Shown here: in pieces, positions 55,715 through 64,000 of the stretch
How positions within the stretch are numbered: position 1 is the stretch's first letter
Layout: the number at the start of each line of letters is the position of its first letter
NCBI RefSeq assembly: GCF_900106835.1
Contig: NZ_FNNR01000008.1
Span: 1 to 64,000 of the forward strand
Length of the DNA: 64,000 bases
Origin: Arthrobacter sp. cf158
Lineage (GTDB): Bacteria > Actinomycetota > Actinomycetes > Actinomycetales > Micrococcaceae
Reading direction: 5' to 3'
Position numbers and translations under genes: made by a program
Notes under the pieces: model-generated
The model's input: the letters and a program-made list of their open reading frames with translations, nothing else
Databases searched by the model: none
Told to the model about the DNA's origin: nothing

Positions 55715-56908
55715 ATGACGATCCACGCAGACCACTCTGCGCCGGAAACGGTTGTAGAGGACCAAGCTGCTGACGTTCGGACAAAATTCGGCATCAGCGT
55801 TGAGGACTACATGCTTCCCGCCCGGCACCAGATCCAAATGGTGAACCCGGACGGCACCCTCCGCTCCCATGACGAGCAAGGCACCGAACCCGGCCATGAA
55901 TACCCCACGCCCAGCGATGCTGAACTGATGGCCGCGTACGAGCAGCTCGTCGTCGGCCGCCGCGTTAACGACCAGAACTCTGCGCTCGTCAGGCAGGGCC
56001 GTATGGCCGTCTACCCCTCAAGCCACGGCCAGGAAGCCTGCCAGGTGGCAGCTGCCATGTGCCTTAGCGAGGGGGACTGGCTTTTTCCCACCTACCGTGA
56101 TGCCGTCGCCGTCATGACCCGCGGGGTGGACCCCGTTGAGGTGATGACCATTTTCCGCGGCGACTGGCACGGCGGGTACGACCCCACCGAGCACAACGTG
56201 GGCATCCAGTGCACCCCGCTCACCACCCAATTGCTGCACGCCGTGGGCGTCGCCCACGCTGCCAAGCTGCGCGGTGAAAACACCGTTGTGATGGCGATGT
56301 GCGGCGACGGCGCCACCAGCGAGGGCGACTTCCACGAGGCCCTGAACTTCGCCGCCGTCTTCCACCTTCCCGTCATCTTCTTCGTCCAGAACAACAAATA
56401 CGCCATCTCCGTACCGCTCAGCCACCAGTCCGTGGCACCGTCGCTGGCCCACAAGGCTGTTGGCTACGGCATGGCCGGTGAGCGCGTTGACGGTAACGAC
56501 CTCGTGGCGCTGCTCGCCGTGATGGACCGTGCCGTGAAGCTGGCCCGCGACGGCTCAGGACCGTTGCTGATCGAAGCCCACACCTACCGCATGCAGGCCC
56601 ACACCAACGCCGACGACGCTACCCGCTACCGCCCGGACAGCGAAGTCGCCGAATGGCAGGCAAAGGATCCGCTGGCGCGTATGAAGTCGTACCTCACGGA
56701 CAATGGTCTCCTCGACGATGAGGCCAGCAACAGGATTGCTGAGCACGCCGAAACCGTCGCCACCCAGCTCCGCGAAGGCCTGGGCGAGGACGTCCCCGTC
56801 CAGCCGCTTGACCTCTTCAAGTACGTCTTCGCCAAGCAAACCCCGCAGTTGAAAGAACAGTCCGAGATGCTCGCCAGCGAACTCGCACGAGAGGAGAGCG
56901 GAAAATGA
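55715..56908 (+). CDS. bkdA: branched-chain 2-oxoacid dehydrogenase E1 alpha
   Basis: A 397-residue thiamine-diphosphate-dependent E1 alpha subunit that decarboxylates branched-chain 2-oxoacids from Leu, Ile and Val. The ThDP motif GDGATSEGDFHEALNFAAVF leads to NNKYAIS, with RQGRMAVYPSSHGQEA and TYRMQAHTNADDATRYR typical of this family. Pyruvate as substrate is possible, but the Lrp neighbour and lack of E3 favour Bkd. AAGGACGG precedes the ATG. First gene of a three-gene operon; overlaps the next ATG by 4 bases. Confidence 0.93.
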   Translation: MTIHADHSAPETVVEDQAADVRTKFGISVEDYMLPARHQIQMVNPDGTLRSHDEQGTEPGHEYPTPSDAELMAAYEQLVVGRRVNDQNSALVRQGRMAVYPSSHGQEACQVAAAMCLSEGDWLFPTYRDAVAVMTRGVDPVEVMTIFRGDWHGGYDPTEHNVGIQCTPLTTQLLHAVGVAHAAKLRGENTVVMAMCGDGATSEGDFHEALNFAAVFHLPVIFFVQNNKYAISVPLSHQSVAPSLAHKAVGYGMAGERVDGNDLVALLAVMDRAVKLARDGSGPLLIEAHTYRMQAHTNADDATRYRPDSEVAEWQAKDPLARMKSYLTDNGLLDDEASNRIAEHAETVATQLREGLGEDVPVQPLDLFKYVFAKQTPQLKEQSEMLASELAREESGK

Positions 56909-57993
56909 CCGTCACCACCACCGTTAACGGCAACGTCAGCGCAGCCACCGCCAGCGCCGCCGCTTCCGCCGCGGCCACTGCCGAAGCCACCGGCCCGCAA
57001 AGCCTCACCATGGCCAAGGCGCTGAACACGGCCATGGCCGATGCCATGCGCGCCGACTCTTCCGTCCTGGTCTTCGGCGAAGACGTGGGAATGCTGGGCG
57101 GCGTCTTCCGTATCACCGACGGCCTCATGGCCGAGTTCGGCGAACAGCGCTGCTTCGACACCCCGTTGGCAGAATCCGGCATCGTCGGCATGGCAGTGGG
57201 CATGGCTATCAACGGCATGCGCCCTGTCATCGAAATGCAGTTCGACGCCTTCGCCTACCCGGCCTTCGAGCAGATCGTCAGCCACGTGGCCAAGATGCAC
57301 AACCGCACCAAGGGCAAGCTCAAAATGCCTTTGGTGATCCGTGTTCCCTACGCCGGCGGCATCGGGGGAGTGGAGCACCACTGCGACTCTTCCGAGTCCT
57401 ATTACGCCCACACCGCCGGCCTCAAGGTCTATACGCCGGCCACCGTGGCCGACGGATACCGGATGCTCCGCGAAGCTATCGACTCTGATGACCCCGTGAT
57501 GTTCATGGAACCCAAGAAGCTCTACTGGTCCAAGGACCAGGTTGACTTGGGTGCCTTGCGAGCAGAGCACGACGCCGGAACCTCCACCGAGGGCCGCGCG
57601 GCTGTTGCCCGTCCCGGCACAGACGCCACGCTCGTCGCCTACGGGCCGTCCGTCCCCACCGCGCTCGCCGCTGCCGCTGCCGCCGCTGAAGAAGGCCGCT
57701 CCCTGGAAGTCATCGACGTCCGCACGCTGGTCCCCTTCGACGACGAGACCGTCTGCGCGTCCGTACGCAAGACGGGACGCGCCGTCGTGATCGCTGAAGC
57801 GCATGGCTTCGCGTCCGTGTCCTCCGAGATCGTGGCCCGCGTCCAGGAACGCGCGTTCCACTACCTCGCGGCGCCGATCCTCCGTGTGACCGGCTTCGAC
57901 GTACCGTTCCCGTCTCCCAAGCTGGAGCACTATTACCTGCCAAGCGTCGATCGCATCCTCGACGCCGTTGACGACCTTCAATGGGAGGACTGA
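56905..57993 (+). CDS. bkdB: branched-chain 2-oxoacid dehydrogenase E1 beta
   Basis: A 362-residue E1 beta subunit. After an Ala-rich N-terminus of about 35 residues come FGEDVGMLGGVFRITDGL, RCFDTPLAESGIVGMAVGMA, PVIEMQFDAFAYPAFEQIVSH (part) and the C-terminal transketolase domain DVRTLVPFDDETV. It forms the heterotetramer with E1 alpha. Overlaps E1 alpha (ATGA) and ends 2 bases before the E2 ATG. Confidence 0.94.
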   Translation: MTVTTTVNGNVSAATASAAASAAATAEATGPQSLTMAKALNTAMADAMRADSSVLVFGEDVGMLGGVFRITDGLMAEFGEQRCFDTPLAESGIVGMAVGMAINGMRPVIEMQFDAFAYPAFEQIVSHVAKMHNRTKGKLKMPLVIRVPYAGGIGGVEHHCDSSESYYAHTAGLKVYTPATVADGYRMLREAIDSDDPVMFMEPKKLYWSKDQVDLGALRAEHDAGTSTEGRAAVARPGTDATLVAYGPSVPTALAAAAAAAEEGRSLEVIDVRTLVPFDDETVCASVRKTGRAVVIAEAHGFASVSSEIVARVQERAFHYLAAPILRVTGFDVPFPSPKLEHYYLPSVDRILDAVDDLQWED

Positions 57994-57995
57994 CC

Positions 57996-59450
57996 ATGAG
58001 CTCAGATATGCAGGTCTTCAAACTGCCCGACTTGGGGGAAGGCCTCACCGAAGCTGAACTGGTGAACTGGCTTGTCGCCGTTGGTGACGAGGTCAAGGTT
58101 GACCAGCCGATTGCCGAGGTAGAGACCGCCAAGTCAATGGTGGAGGTGCCTTCGCCTTACGCCGGTACGGTTGCCGAGCTTCACGGTCAGGCCGGGGAAA
58201 CGCTCGACGTCGGCAAACCGCTGATCTCGATCGCCCGGGCTGGCGCTGCGGCCGCGGCGCCCGCTGCCGCAGCCGTGTCTGTGGCGCCCACTGCCGTCTC
58301 CTCCGGTATTGATGCCTCGCCTGCAGTTGAGGCTGCCGCGGAGACGTATCGCACGGAGGAGAAGGCCGGTTCCGGCAACGTGCTGATCGGCTATGGCACC
58401 CCTGGTGGCGCGACCGGTGGTCGCACCCGGCCGCGCAAGGCGAGTGTCGCCGTCGTCGATCTTGGTGCCGTGGCTGAGCCCGCTGCTGAACCGATGATGG
58501 AACCGGCGGTTGCCGGGACCCGTATCCCCGGCAGGTTGAGTGCTGTCATCTCGCCGCTCGTGCGCAAGATGGCCCGCGATCATGGAGTCTCCCTCGACGC
58601 GATTGCGGGTTCGGGTGCAAGCGGTCTGATCATGCGCCGGGATGTGGAGGCTGCTATCTCAGCGCCGGAGGCTCCTGCCGTTGCTCCGTCCAAGGCAGAG
58701 GTGACGGCCGCTGCCGAAGGTTCCGTTGACAGCCGGACCGGCTTGAGCGTTTCCGCCCGGATGCCTGTGCGTGGGGTCCGCAAGGCTGTTGCGGCGAATA
58801 TGACCCGCAGTCGCTCCGAGATACCCGAGGCAACGGTCTGGGTGGATGTCGACGCAACGGCTTTGCTTGAGATGCGGGCTGAGCTCAAGAAGCGCGCACC
58901 GCACGATACCCCCGGTCTGCTGGCCTTCATCGCCCGTTTTGTCACGGCTGGGTTAAAAAAGTACCCGGCCCTGAACACCCGCTTTGAAACTGCTGTGGAC
59001 GGCTCGCAGGAGATCGTCGGCTTCGATGGCATCAACCTCGGCTTCGCGGCCCAGACGGACCGCGGTCTCGTTGTTCCTTCGGTCCGCAACGCGCATGGGC
59101 TGAGCGCCCGTGAGCTGGACGCGGAGATCCGCCGCCTTACCGCCGTCGCCCGTGAGGGTAAAGCGACTCCAACCGAGCTGGGCTCGGGCACCTTCACGCT
59201 CAACAACTACGGCGTGTTCGGCGTGGACGGATCCGCAGCGATCATCAACTACCCCGAGGTAGCGATGCTGGGCGTGGGCCGCATCATCGACAAGCCCTGG
59301 GTGGTCAACGGTGAGCTGGCCGTCCGCAAGGTCACCGAACTGACCCTCGCCTTCGACCACCGGGTGTGCGACGGCGAAACGGCTGCGGGCTTCCTGCGGT
59401 ACGTGGCTGACGCGATCGAGAACCCGGGTGGAGCGCTCGCGGATATGTAA
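57996..59450 (+). CDS. bkdC: dihydrolipoamide acyltransferase (E2)
   Basis: A 484-residue E2. Order: lipoyl domain with the lipoylated Lys in VETAKSMVEVPS (about 44), an Ala/Pro linker, a peripheral-subunit-binding domain (SPLVRKMARDHGVSLDAIAG, part), a second linker and the catalytic domain with the HxxxDG motif in FDHRVCDG near the C-terminus. It transfers the acyl group to CoA. GGGAGG precedes the ATG. E3 is not encoded here and must come from elsewhere. Followed by a strong terminator. Confidence 0.94.
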   Translation: MSSDMQVFKLPDLGEGLTEAELVNWLVAVGDEVKVDQPIAEVETAKSMVEVPSPYAGTVAELHGQAGETLDVGKPLISIARAGAAAAAPAAAAVSVAPTAVSSGIDASPAVEAAAETYRTEEKAGSGNVLIGYGTPGGATGGRTRPRKASVAVVDLGAVAEPAAEPMMEPAVAGTRIPGRLSAVISPLVRKMARDHGVSLDAIAGSGASGLIMRRDVEAAISAPEAPAVAPSKAEVTAAAEGSVDSRTGLSVSARMPVRGVRKAVAANMTRSRSEIPEATVWVDVDATALLEMRAELKKRAPHDTPGLLAFIARFVTAGLKKYPALNTRFETAVDGSQEIVGFDGINLGFAAQTDRGLVVPSVRNAHGLSARELDAEIRRLTAVAREGKATPTELGSGTFTLNNYGVFGVDGSAAIINYPEVAMLGVGRIIDKPWVVNGELAVRKVTELTLAFDHRVCDGETAAGFLRYVADAIENPGGALADM

Positions 59451-59470
59451 GGCCGCAAAGTAGGTCAACG

Positions 59471-59510
59471 ACAGCAGGGACCACGATTTCTGTATCGTGG
59501 TCCCTGCTGT
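59471..59510. terminator. bidirectional terminator hairpin
   Basis: ACAGCAGGGACCACGAT and its perfect complement form a 17-bp stem around TTCTGT, between convergent stops at 59450 and 59553. Confidence 0.88.
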
Positions 59511-59552
59511 TGAATCTGGATCAGAAATGAGGGCTGCGCGGTATCGGGGCCG

Positions 59553-60284
59553 CTACTTTACGGCGGCTGTTATCGCATCCCGCATCTTGTGGTAAACCGC
59601 ATCTACATAGTGATAGGGCGCCAGGCCCCATTGGTGGCCTGCGGCGGCCTTGACTGTGTCTTGCCCGATGGATAGCACGGTACAACCCTCGGCCCGAAGG
59701 TGGTCAAAATAGCGCTGATAAACCTTGTTGTACGTTGCAGCGTAGAGGCCCCGGTATATGAGGTCCGCGTGTCCGCTGTCAGAGCTCTCCGACCATTCCG
59801 GGGCCAGGACAAGAATTGGACGGCCTGTGTCTTTGATCTTACGGATCACTACACTTGCCGACTGCGACCAGAGCTTGAAGTGTTCCTCGGACCCAAAGGC
59901 GATGAGGCGAGGCTCGATGTCCTGCTGTTGTAGAAGTTTGCTTTCTCCCAGTTCCCAGCTCTGCGTGATGTATGAACCACCTCCGAGCTCGTACACTCCC
60001 AGCCGTTCGTCCACGAGGTCCAGAACAAAGAGGTCAGTTTCGCTCGCCGCCTTATCGATCGTGGCAAAGAGGGACGACCGGATGTCATTTCGGACGCACT
60101 GATTCTGGAACTTGGATGTGAGTGCGCTCTCTCCACGGAGAACGCCCCTGGGGGAGGCGGCACTGATCATCCCTTGACGGGCGACGTATTCGACGATGGT
60201 CCAGTCTTTGTCGAGGAAGGGGTACGTGTCGCGGGACACGCAACTGCCGTAAATGAACAAGCCGGGCAAAATGAACTCCCACAT
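59553..60284 (-). CDS. DUF6270-type protein, possible SGNH-like hydrolase
   Basis: A 243-residue protein. The N-terminal LFIYGSCVSRDTYPFL resembles the first block of SGNH-like domains, and DUF6270 proteins share it. Later blocks are LFVLDLVDERLGVYEL, PILVLAPEWSES and WGLAPYHYVDAVYHKMRDAI, the last with a His-containing end typical of this group. Related proteins sit in capsule or teichoic acid loci. It is divergent from the hydrolase ending at 61403. The start is ATG 60284; TTG 60314 is an alternative, and neither has a strong ribosome site. Confidence 0.72.
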   Translation of the reverse strand: MWEFILPGLFIYGSCVSRDTYPFLDKDWTIVEYVARQGMISAASPRGVLRGESALTSKFQNQCVRNDIRSSLFATIDKAASETDLFVLDLVDERLGVYELGGGSYITQSWELGESKLLQQQDIEPRLIAFGSEEHFKLWSQSASVVIRKIKDTGRPILVLAPEWSESSDSGHADLIYRGLYAATYNKVYQRYFDHLRAEGCTVLSIGQDTVKAAAGHQWGLAPYHYVDAVYHKMRDAITAAVK

Positions 60285-60452
60285 TGTCGGAAGAGAATTC
60301 CCCCAGCGTAGCAAGACGAGTGGAGTCCTGATGACATGCCAGCTTCAGTGCCTGGCCGACCGGCGAGTTCGTCGGCCGGAGGACGGGTCCGGTATCTTAT
60401 CTTGGTGGGGAATATAGAACACTTCGCTGAACGTCGTACTTATGCGTTCGAT

Positions 60453-61403
60453 ATGGGCTTTGGTTTTTGTGAGCTGTGTGCTGAGGCGTACTTCCTGAAC
60501 GGTCAGAATGAGGGCCCGGACCACCCCTGTCCCACGCGGCCCCGGATCATCGACCCTTCGGTACATATGGTCACCAACTACAAGGGTATGGAGTCGTTCC
60601 TGCGAGCGTCAGCCATCCCGCAGGGCTATCAGATTGTCGTCGAGAACGGCCTCCCCATTGACGTCAACGTTCAAAACAGGGGTTTCGACACGACCGTTGT
60701 CTTCTTCCAAGGAGCCATCGACCCGAGGTGGACATTACCCGCCTTCGCCGGCATGGGTGTCTCATCCGATATAGCCGTGAATCGAATCTTCATATCGGAC
60801 CCGAGCCTGGTCCTTACCGACCGACTGAACTTGGGATGGTTCGTTGGCAACTCGCGGATGAACATCCAGAAGAACTTGTTGGCCATTATCAGTCACATAA
60901 CGGAAACATGGGGGGAGCAGCAGATTGTCTTCTACGGTGCATCCGGTGGTGGCTTTGCATCGTTGTTCTTCTCGGCACACTTCCCCGGCTCGTTGGCAAT
61001 CGTTTCCAACCCGCAGACGAACATAGCTAAATACGAACTAGCAGCAGTGGAACGTTTTGCTGACGTTTGCTACGGCGTCCGTGGAGAGGATCCAATGGAT
61101 CAGCTTCCTGAGGACGTCACAACCGACCTTCTCGGGCTCTACCGAGAACCGAGGGGAAACGTTGTGGCGTATATGCAAAACAGCACGGACGTCTCCCATG
61201 TTGAGAATCACATGAATCCACTTCTGGCCGCGGCACACCCGGACAACGAGATTCATCTTTTGCTCGGCCAGTGGGGTGAGGGTCATGTGGCTCCACCCAA
61301 GCCAATCCACGTGGAAGCGCTGACAGTAGCCGCAAGCCGAGACTGGCAGTCGGGGCTCGCCGCCATGGGCTTCGAAAGAGTCGAGTTGTCAGTTCAGGCG
61401 TAA
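60453..61403 (+). CDS. unrecognised alpha/beta-hydrolase-fold protein, copy B
   Basis: A 316-residue paralogue of the protein at 44722-45630, sharing GLPIDVNVQNRG, VNRIFISDPSL, WFVGNSRMNIQ, FYGASGGGFASLFFS with the Ser elbow, NPQTNIAKYE, VAYMQNSTDVSH and GEGHVAPPKPIHVEAL. It has an extra N-terminus with several Cys (FCELCAEA and HPC) absent in copy A. The start is uncertain: ATG 60336 has GGAG 10 bases upstream, but ATG 60453 leaves room for a promoter. Neighbours (DUF6270 and pyruvyl transferase) suggest surface-polymer modification. Confidence 0.73.
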   Translation: MGFGFCELCAEAYFLNGQNEGPDHPCPTRPRIIDPSVHMVTNYKGMESFLRASAIPQGYQIVVENGLPIDVNVQNRGFDTTVVFFQGAIDPRWTLPAFAGMGVSSDIAVNRIFISDPSLVLTDRLNLGWFVGNSRMNIQKNLLAIISHITETWGEQQIVFYGASGGGFASLFFSAHFPGSLAIVSNPQTNIAKYELAAVERFADVCYGVRGEDPMDQLPEDVTTDLLGLYREPRGNVVAYMQNSTDVSHVENHMNPLLAAAHPDNEIHLLLGQWGEGHVAPPKPIHVEALTVAASRDWQSGLAAMGFERVELSVQA

Positions 61404-61439
61404 GGCACAAACTGTCCGCCGCGCGGGGAAAAGTAGTCA

Positions 61440-61484
61440 CGACGCCGATGGTCAGGTTCCCCTCGAACCTGACCATCGGCGTCG
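61440..61484 (+). terminator. terminator after the hydrolase gene
   Basis: CGACGCCGATGGTCAGGTTC and its exact complement form a 20-bp stem around CCCTC, followed by TACTTTTCC. An outer AAAAGTA/TACTTTT pair extends it. It separates the hydrolase from the pyruvyl transferase. Confidence 0.88.
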
Positions 61485-61577
61485 TACTTTTCCGCAACCA
61501 AAAAGCCACCGTCCGGTTCCCACAGCCCGACCCGGTAGGCTGGAAGCTGCTTTTTGACGCTCTAAAACCGAGGTACC

Positions 61578-63131
61578 GTGCGAGTTGTAGTTCTTGGAGA
61601 CATTGGTCAATCCATTTATCACGTGGGTGACGAAGCGATGACTCATGCCGTAGTGGACGAACTCCAGGCCCGCGGAATCACGGACATTGTGCTCCTGTCC
61701 CGGAACCCGGAACAGAGCAGCAAGCTGTATGGCACGGCCGCAGTGAAGACCTTGAAGTTCCCGTGGCCTCCCAACCGTCGAGAGACGTACCTGAAGGAAA
61801 TCCAGGCTGTCCTGACGGGTGATATGGATGCCCTTCCTGCCGCAGATCAGGTCCATACGCTCATCGAGACAATTAAGTCTTCTGATGGTGTGGTTATTGC
61901 AGGCGGCGGCAACATGAACTCCCCGTATGGCTGGTTGCTGTACGAACGGGCCGCAGTGGGCGCAATTGCGAACGCACTCGACAAGCCGCTGGTCATCTCT
62001 GGCCAGACCGTGGGACCCGTCCTCACAGGACCCGACTACGACGCCGCTGTGGAACTCTTCCGCTCGGCAGCGCTCTCCAGTGTCCGGGAGCAAACGTCCT
62101 TCGAACTGATGCGTGAAGCTGGCGTCCCGGCCGGATTGACCTTGGATGACGCCAGCTTCCTCAAAGCGGGCCCTGTTGACGCAGCCTATTCGTCGGCCGT
62201 TCCGACGTACCAGCCCAGCCCGGATCGGCCGTACATAGTGGCCAGCTTCGCGCCTGGAACGGGAGCGATGGACAGGGACGACTTCAACCAGGGCGTGGCA
62301 GACCTGCTGGACAGGATCGCCGACGCCGGCCAGGTGGACGTCGTGATGGTTCCGCACATGTCCCGACCGGGGAACCGTGACATGGACATGGAGACGCACG
62401 AGGATATCCGCCGCCGGATGCGGTCCAAGAACGTCACCGTCTGCGGGCAGTTCACTGCGGAAGACGCTGCATCCCTGACGATGCGGGCCGAATTCGTAGT
62501 CGCCAGCAGATACCACCCCATCGTCTTCGCATTGGCAGCAGGGGTGCCTTGCCTTGGTATTGCGGTGGACTACTACGGAGAAGTCCGGCTGGGTGGCGCC
62601 CTTGCCAACTGGGGCTTGGGACACACCCTGCGGTCATTGAGGCACGTGGTAACCCCAGGGTTTGACGACTATGTGGACCTTCTCTGGAACCGCCGGAATG
62701 ACATCCGGGCTTATCTGCAGGACCTCAGCGCCGCGCAAAGCTCGTTCCAAAGCACCTGGTGGGACGCCGTCGTCGAGACCCTCAAGGGCGCCACCCTGGA
62801 CGCCCCGGTCCTCAGCACTCCGGAACCGGTCTTCCCCGAACTGCACTCGGGCGAGCACCCTGCCGCTGCCAAACTAACGGCCAACAACGAATCGCACATT
62901 GGTCACCAGTCCGTGGAGCTTTACCGGCTGACCCATGCCTTGGAGGACACCACCGGCACTCTCGCGGCGGTGGAAGCTGAACACGAGAAGCTGCGGGTTG
63001 CCTTGGAGGACTCGGCCGGGAAACTGTCAGCCGTAGAGACCGAATCCAACGAGCTCCAGAATCAGCTCCGGGCGCTCGAGACGTCCCTTGTTGTACGGGT
63101 GGCACGACGCCTGAAGTTGCTCCGGGCCTGA
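61578..63131 (+). CDS. polysaccharide pyruvyl transferase family protein
   Basis: A 517-residue protein. The pyruvyl-transferase domain (1-390) has VVLGDIGQSIYHVGDEAM, VVIAGGGNMNSPYGW, LVISGQTVGPV, and FVVASRYHPIVFALAAGVP with the CsaB-type His. The family adds ketal pyruvate to surface glycans. The C-terminal 80 residues form a coiled coil with repeated ALEDTTGTL, ALEDSAGKL and ALETSL heptads, ending in a basic tail VARRLKLLRA. The start is GTG with GAGGT upstream. Monocistronic after a terminator. Confidence 0.88.
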   Translation: MRVVVLGDIGQSIYHVGDEAMTHAVVDELQARGITDIVLLSRNPEQSSKLYGTAAVKTLKFPWPPNRRETYLKEIQAVLTGDMDALPAADQVHTLIETIKSSDGVVIAGGGNMNSPYGWLLYERAAVGAIANALDKPLVISGQTVGPVLTGPDYDAAVELFRSAALSSVREQTSFELMREAGVPAGLTLDDASFLKAGPVDAAYSSAVPTYQPSPDRPYIVASFAPGTGAMDRDDFNQGVADLLDRIADAGQVDVVMVPHMSRPGNRDMDMETHEDIRRRMRSKNVTVCGQFTAEDAASLTMRAEFVVASRYHPIVFALAAGVPCLGIAVDYYGEVRLGGALANWGLGHTLRSLRHVVTPGFDDYVDLLWNRRNDIRAYLQDLSAAQSSFQSTWWDAVVETLKGATLDAPVLSTPEPVFPELHSGEHPAAAKLTANNESHIGHQSVELYRLTHALEDTTGTLAAVEAEHEKLRVALEDSAGKLSAVETESNELQNQLRALETSLVVRVARRLKLLRA

Positions 63132-63218
63132 CCCGCCAGTCTTCCAGCTTCCCTTCGGATTTGGTGGGTAGAGTAGAGGCCTGAACATCGCCGGATTGCA
63201 GTGGATACGGAGCACGAA

Positions 63219-64000
63219 TTGTCAGCTTGGCTAGAACTCGGACCAGACAACTACGTCTTGGAAACCGAGGGATCGTTACTGAACACCGGGCTCGTGGTGG
63301 GCTCTGAGCTTGCCATGGTCATCGACACCGGCTGTGGCCCCCGCCAAGGCCGGGAGATCCTCGCTGCGGTCCGCGAAAAGACCCGGCTGCCGCTGGTAGT
63401 GGTGAACACGCATGCGCACTATGACCACTTCTTCGGCAATGCAGTTTTTGCCGACGACGGCGTCACGGAGTTTTGGGCGCACGCCAACTGTGCTGCGGCC
63501 ATCGAGCGCGACGCCGACAACCAGCGCCGCTTCGTGGCCACCAACGAACCGGAGATGGCAGCGGCGGAAGGCGACGCCGTCGACATCGTCGTTCCCAACG
63601 CGCTGGTCCACGATCAGCCGGTCCTCGTGGACCTCGGCGGAATCACCGCCACACTCTTCTATCTGGGCCGCGCGCACACTGACGGTGACCTCTTGGTAGG
63701 CACCAGCTCCACGTTGTACGTGGGCGATTTGGTGGAGCAGGGTGCGCATCCGTCGTTCGAGGATTCGTACCCCGAGGAGTGGGCCGATGCCCTGCGGCAC
63801 ATCTCCGCCCTCCGACACCGTTACGAGTTCCTGGTCCCCGGGCACGGCAAACCTGCCAGCGACGAGTTCGTCAAAACCATGGCCGACACCATGAGCACGG
63901 CTGTACGCCAGGCCACCCAGAGCATTCGGGACATGCCTTCCGACGCAACCAAAGCGATTCCCGTGCTGCCGTACGGCCCGGAGCAGTCCCGCTGGTTCAT
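63219..64000 (+). CDS. metallo-beta-lactamase-fold hydrolase, 3' end outside the window
   Basis: 260 complete codons are visible, and the frame runs off the right edge. The zinc motif HAHYDHFFGN (HxHxDH) is at about residue 66, followed by GRAHTDGDLLVG and the C-terminal PGHGKP His. Those residues place it in the glyoxalase II/MBL-fold group; a general hydrolase such as a glyoxalase or lactonase is likely. TTG 63219 with GGAG 6 bases upstream was chosen; GTG 63201 is an alternative. Confidence 0.85.
   Translation, partial: MSAWLELGPDNYVLETEGSLLNTGLVVGSELAMVIDTGCGPRQGREILAAVREKTRLPLVVVNTHAHYDHFFGNAVFADDGVTEFWAHANCAAAIERDADNQRRFVATNEPEMAAAEGDAVDIVVPNALVHDQPVLVDLGGITATLFYLGRAHTDGDLLVGTSSTLYVGDLVEQGAHPSFEDSYPEEWADALRHISALRHRYEFLVPGHGKPASDEFVKTMADTMSTAVRQATQSIRDMPSDATKAIPVLPYGPEQSRWF

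Noticed and set aside
56626-57981. 451-residue minus-strand ORF opposite the bkd E1 genes
   Set aside because: Gly/Val/His-rich sequence with no domain, spanning two real overlapping genes on the other strand.

Overview
The window is high-GC actinobacterial chromosomal DNA. Gene content and protein style (SLH/HNH/excalibur secreted protein, DUF4434 secreted proteins, paa layout, LCP proteins) fit the Micrococcaceae, most likely Arthrobacter or Paenarthrobacter; this assignment is by recognition, not by a search. I saw no rRNA, tRNA, CRISPR array, insertion sequence or prophage. No gap between genes exceeds about 300 bases.

Left part (0-28 kb). A phenylacetate regulon is split in two: paaI-paaK-tetR on the minus strand (108-2550) and paaABCDE plus a PaaG-like crotonase on the plus strand (20850-25691). 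Both promoters carry a closely similar near-palindromic operator over the -10 region, so the TetR protein at 108-710 probably controls both. Between them lie two cyclic-di-GMP modules. The first (3230-6113) is the most interesting part of the window: a TPR-only protein and a HAMP-GGDEF-EAL protein form an overlapping operon, and a 56-residue secreted precursor with two copies of IGWWPN, one at its extreme C-terminus, is transcribed divergently across a 92-base region holding a perfect 7-5-7 palindrome. It resembles a peptide-pheromone/TPR-receptor circuit wired to c-di-GMP and was found by reading, since it is shorter than most gene-calling limits. The second module (11694-16099) is a hybrid histidine kinase coupled to a REC-GGDEF protein. 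Other genes here are a GAF histidine kinase with a degenerate receiver, a STAS-like protein, a methyltransferase, an S9 oligopeptidase, VanZ, signal peptidase I, an LCP ligase, a Tat-exported PhoD phosphatase, a PQQ-type lipoprotein and SelO.

Middle part (29-54 kb). Two alpha/beta hydrolases and an SLH/HNH secreted protein lead to a cell-surface polysaccharide locus: a second LCP protein, two DUF4434 secreted proteins that bracket the locus, a proline-rich anchored protein, two GT4 glycosyltransferases, an ABC-2 exporter (Wzm/Wzt type), three CgeB-like glycosyltransferases (one with a degenerate GT-A domain), UDP-ManNAc dehydrogenase and UDP-GlcNAc 2-epimerase, an unrecognised hydrolase and a membrane-anchored methyltransferase-like protein. 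The sugar-nucleotide genes suggest a ManNAcA-containing polymer of teichuronic-acid type, exported by the ABC transporter and attached to peptidoglycan by the LCP protein.

Right part (54-64 kb). A small membrane protein, a DUF218 protein and an Lrp-type regulator divergent from a branched-chain 2-oxoacid dehydrogenase operon (E1 alpha, E1 beta, E2) are followed by a second small surface-polymer group: a DUF6270 protein, a paralogue of the unrecognised hydrolase and a polysaccharide pyruvyl transferase. A metallo-beta-lactamase-fold hydrolase runs off the right edge.
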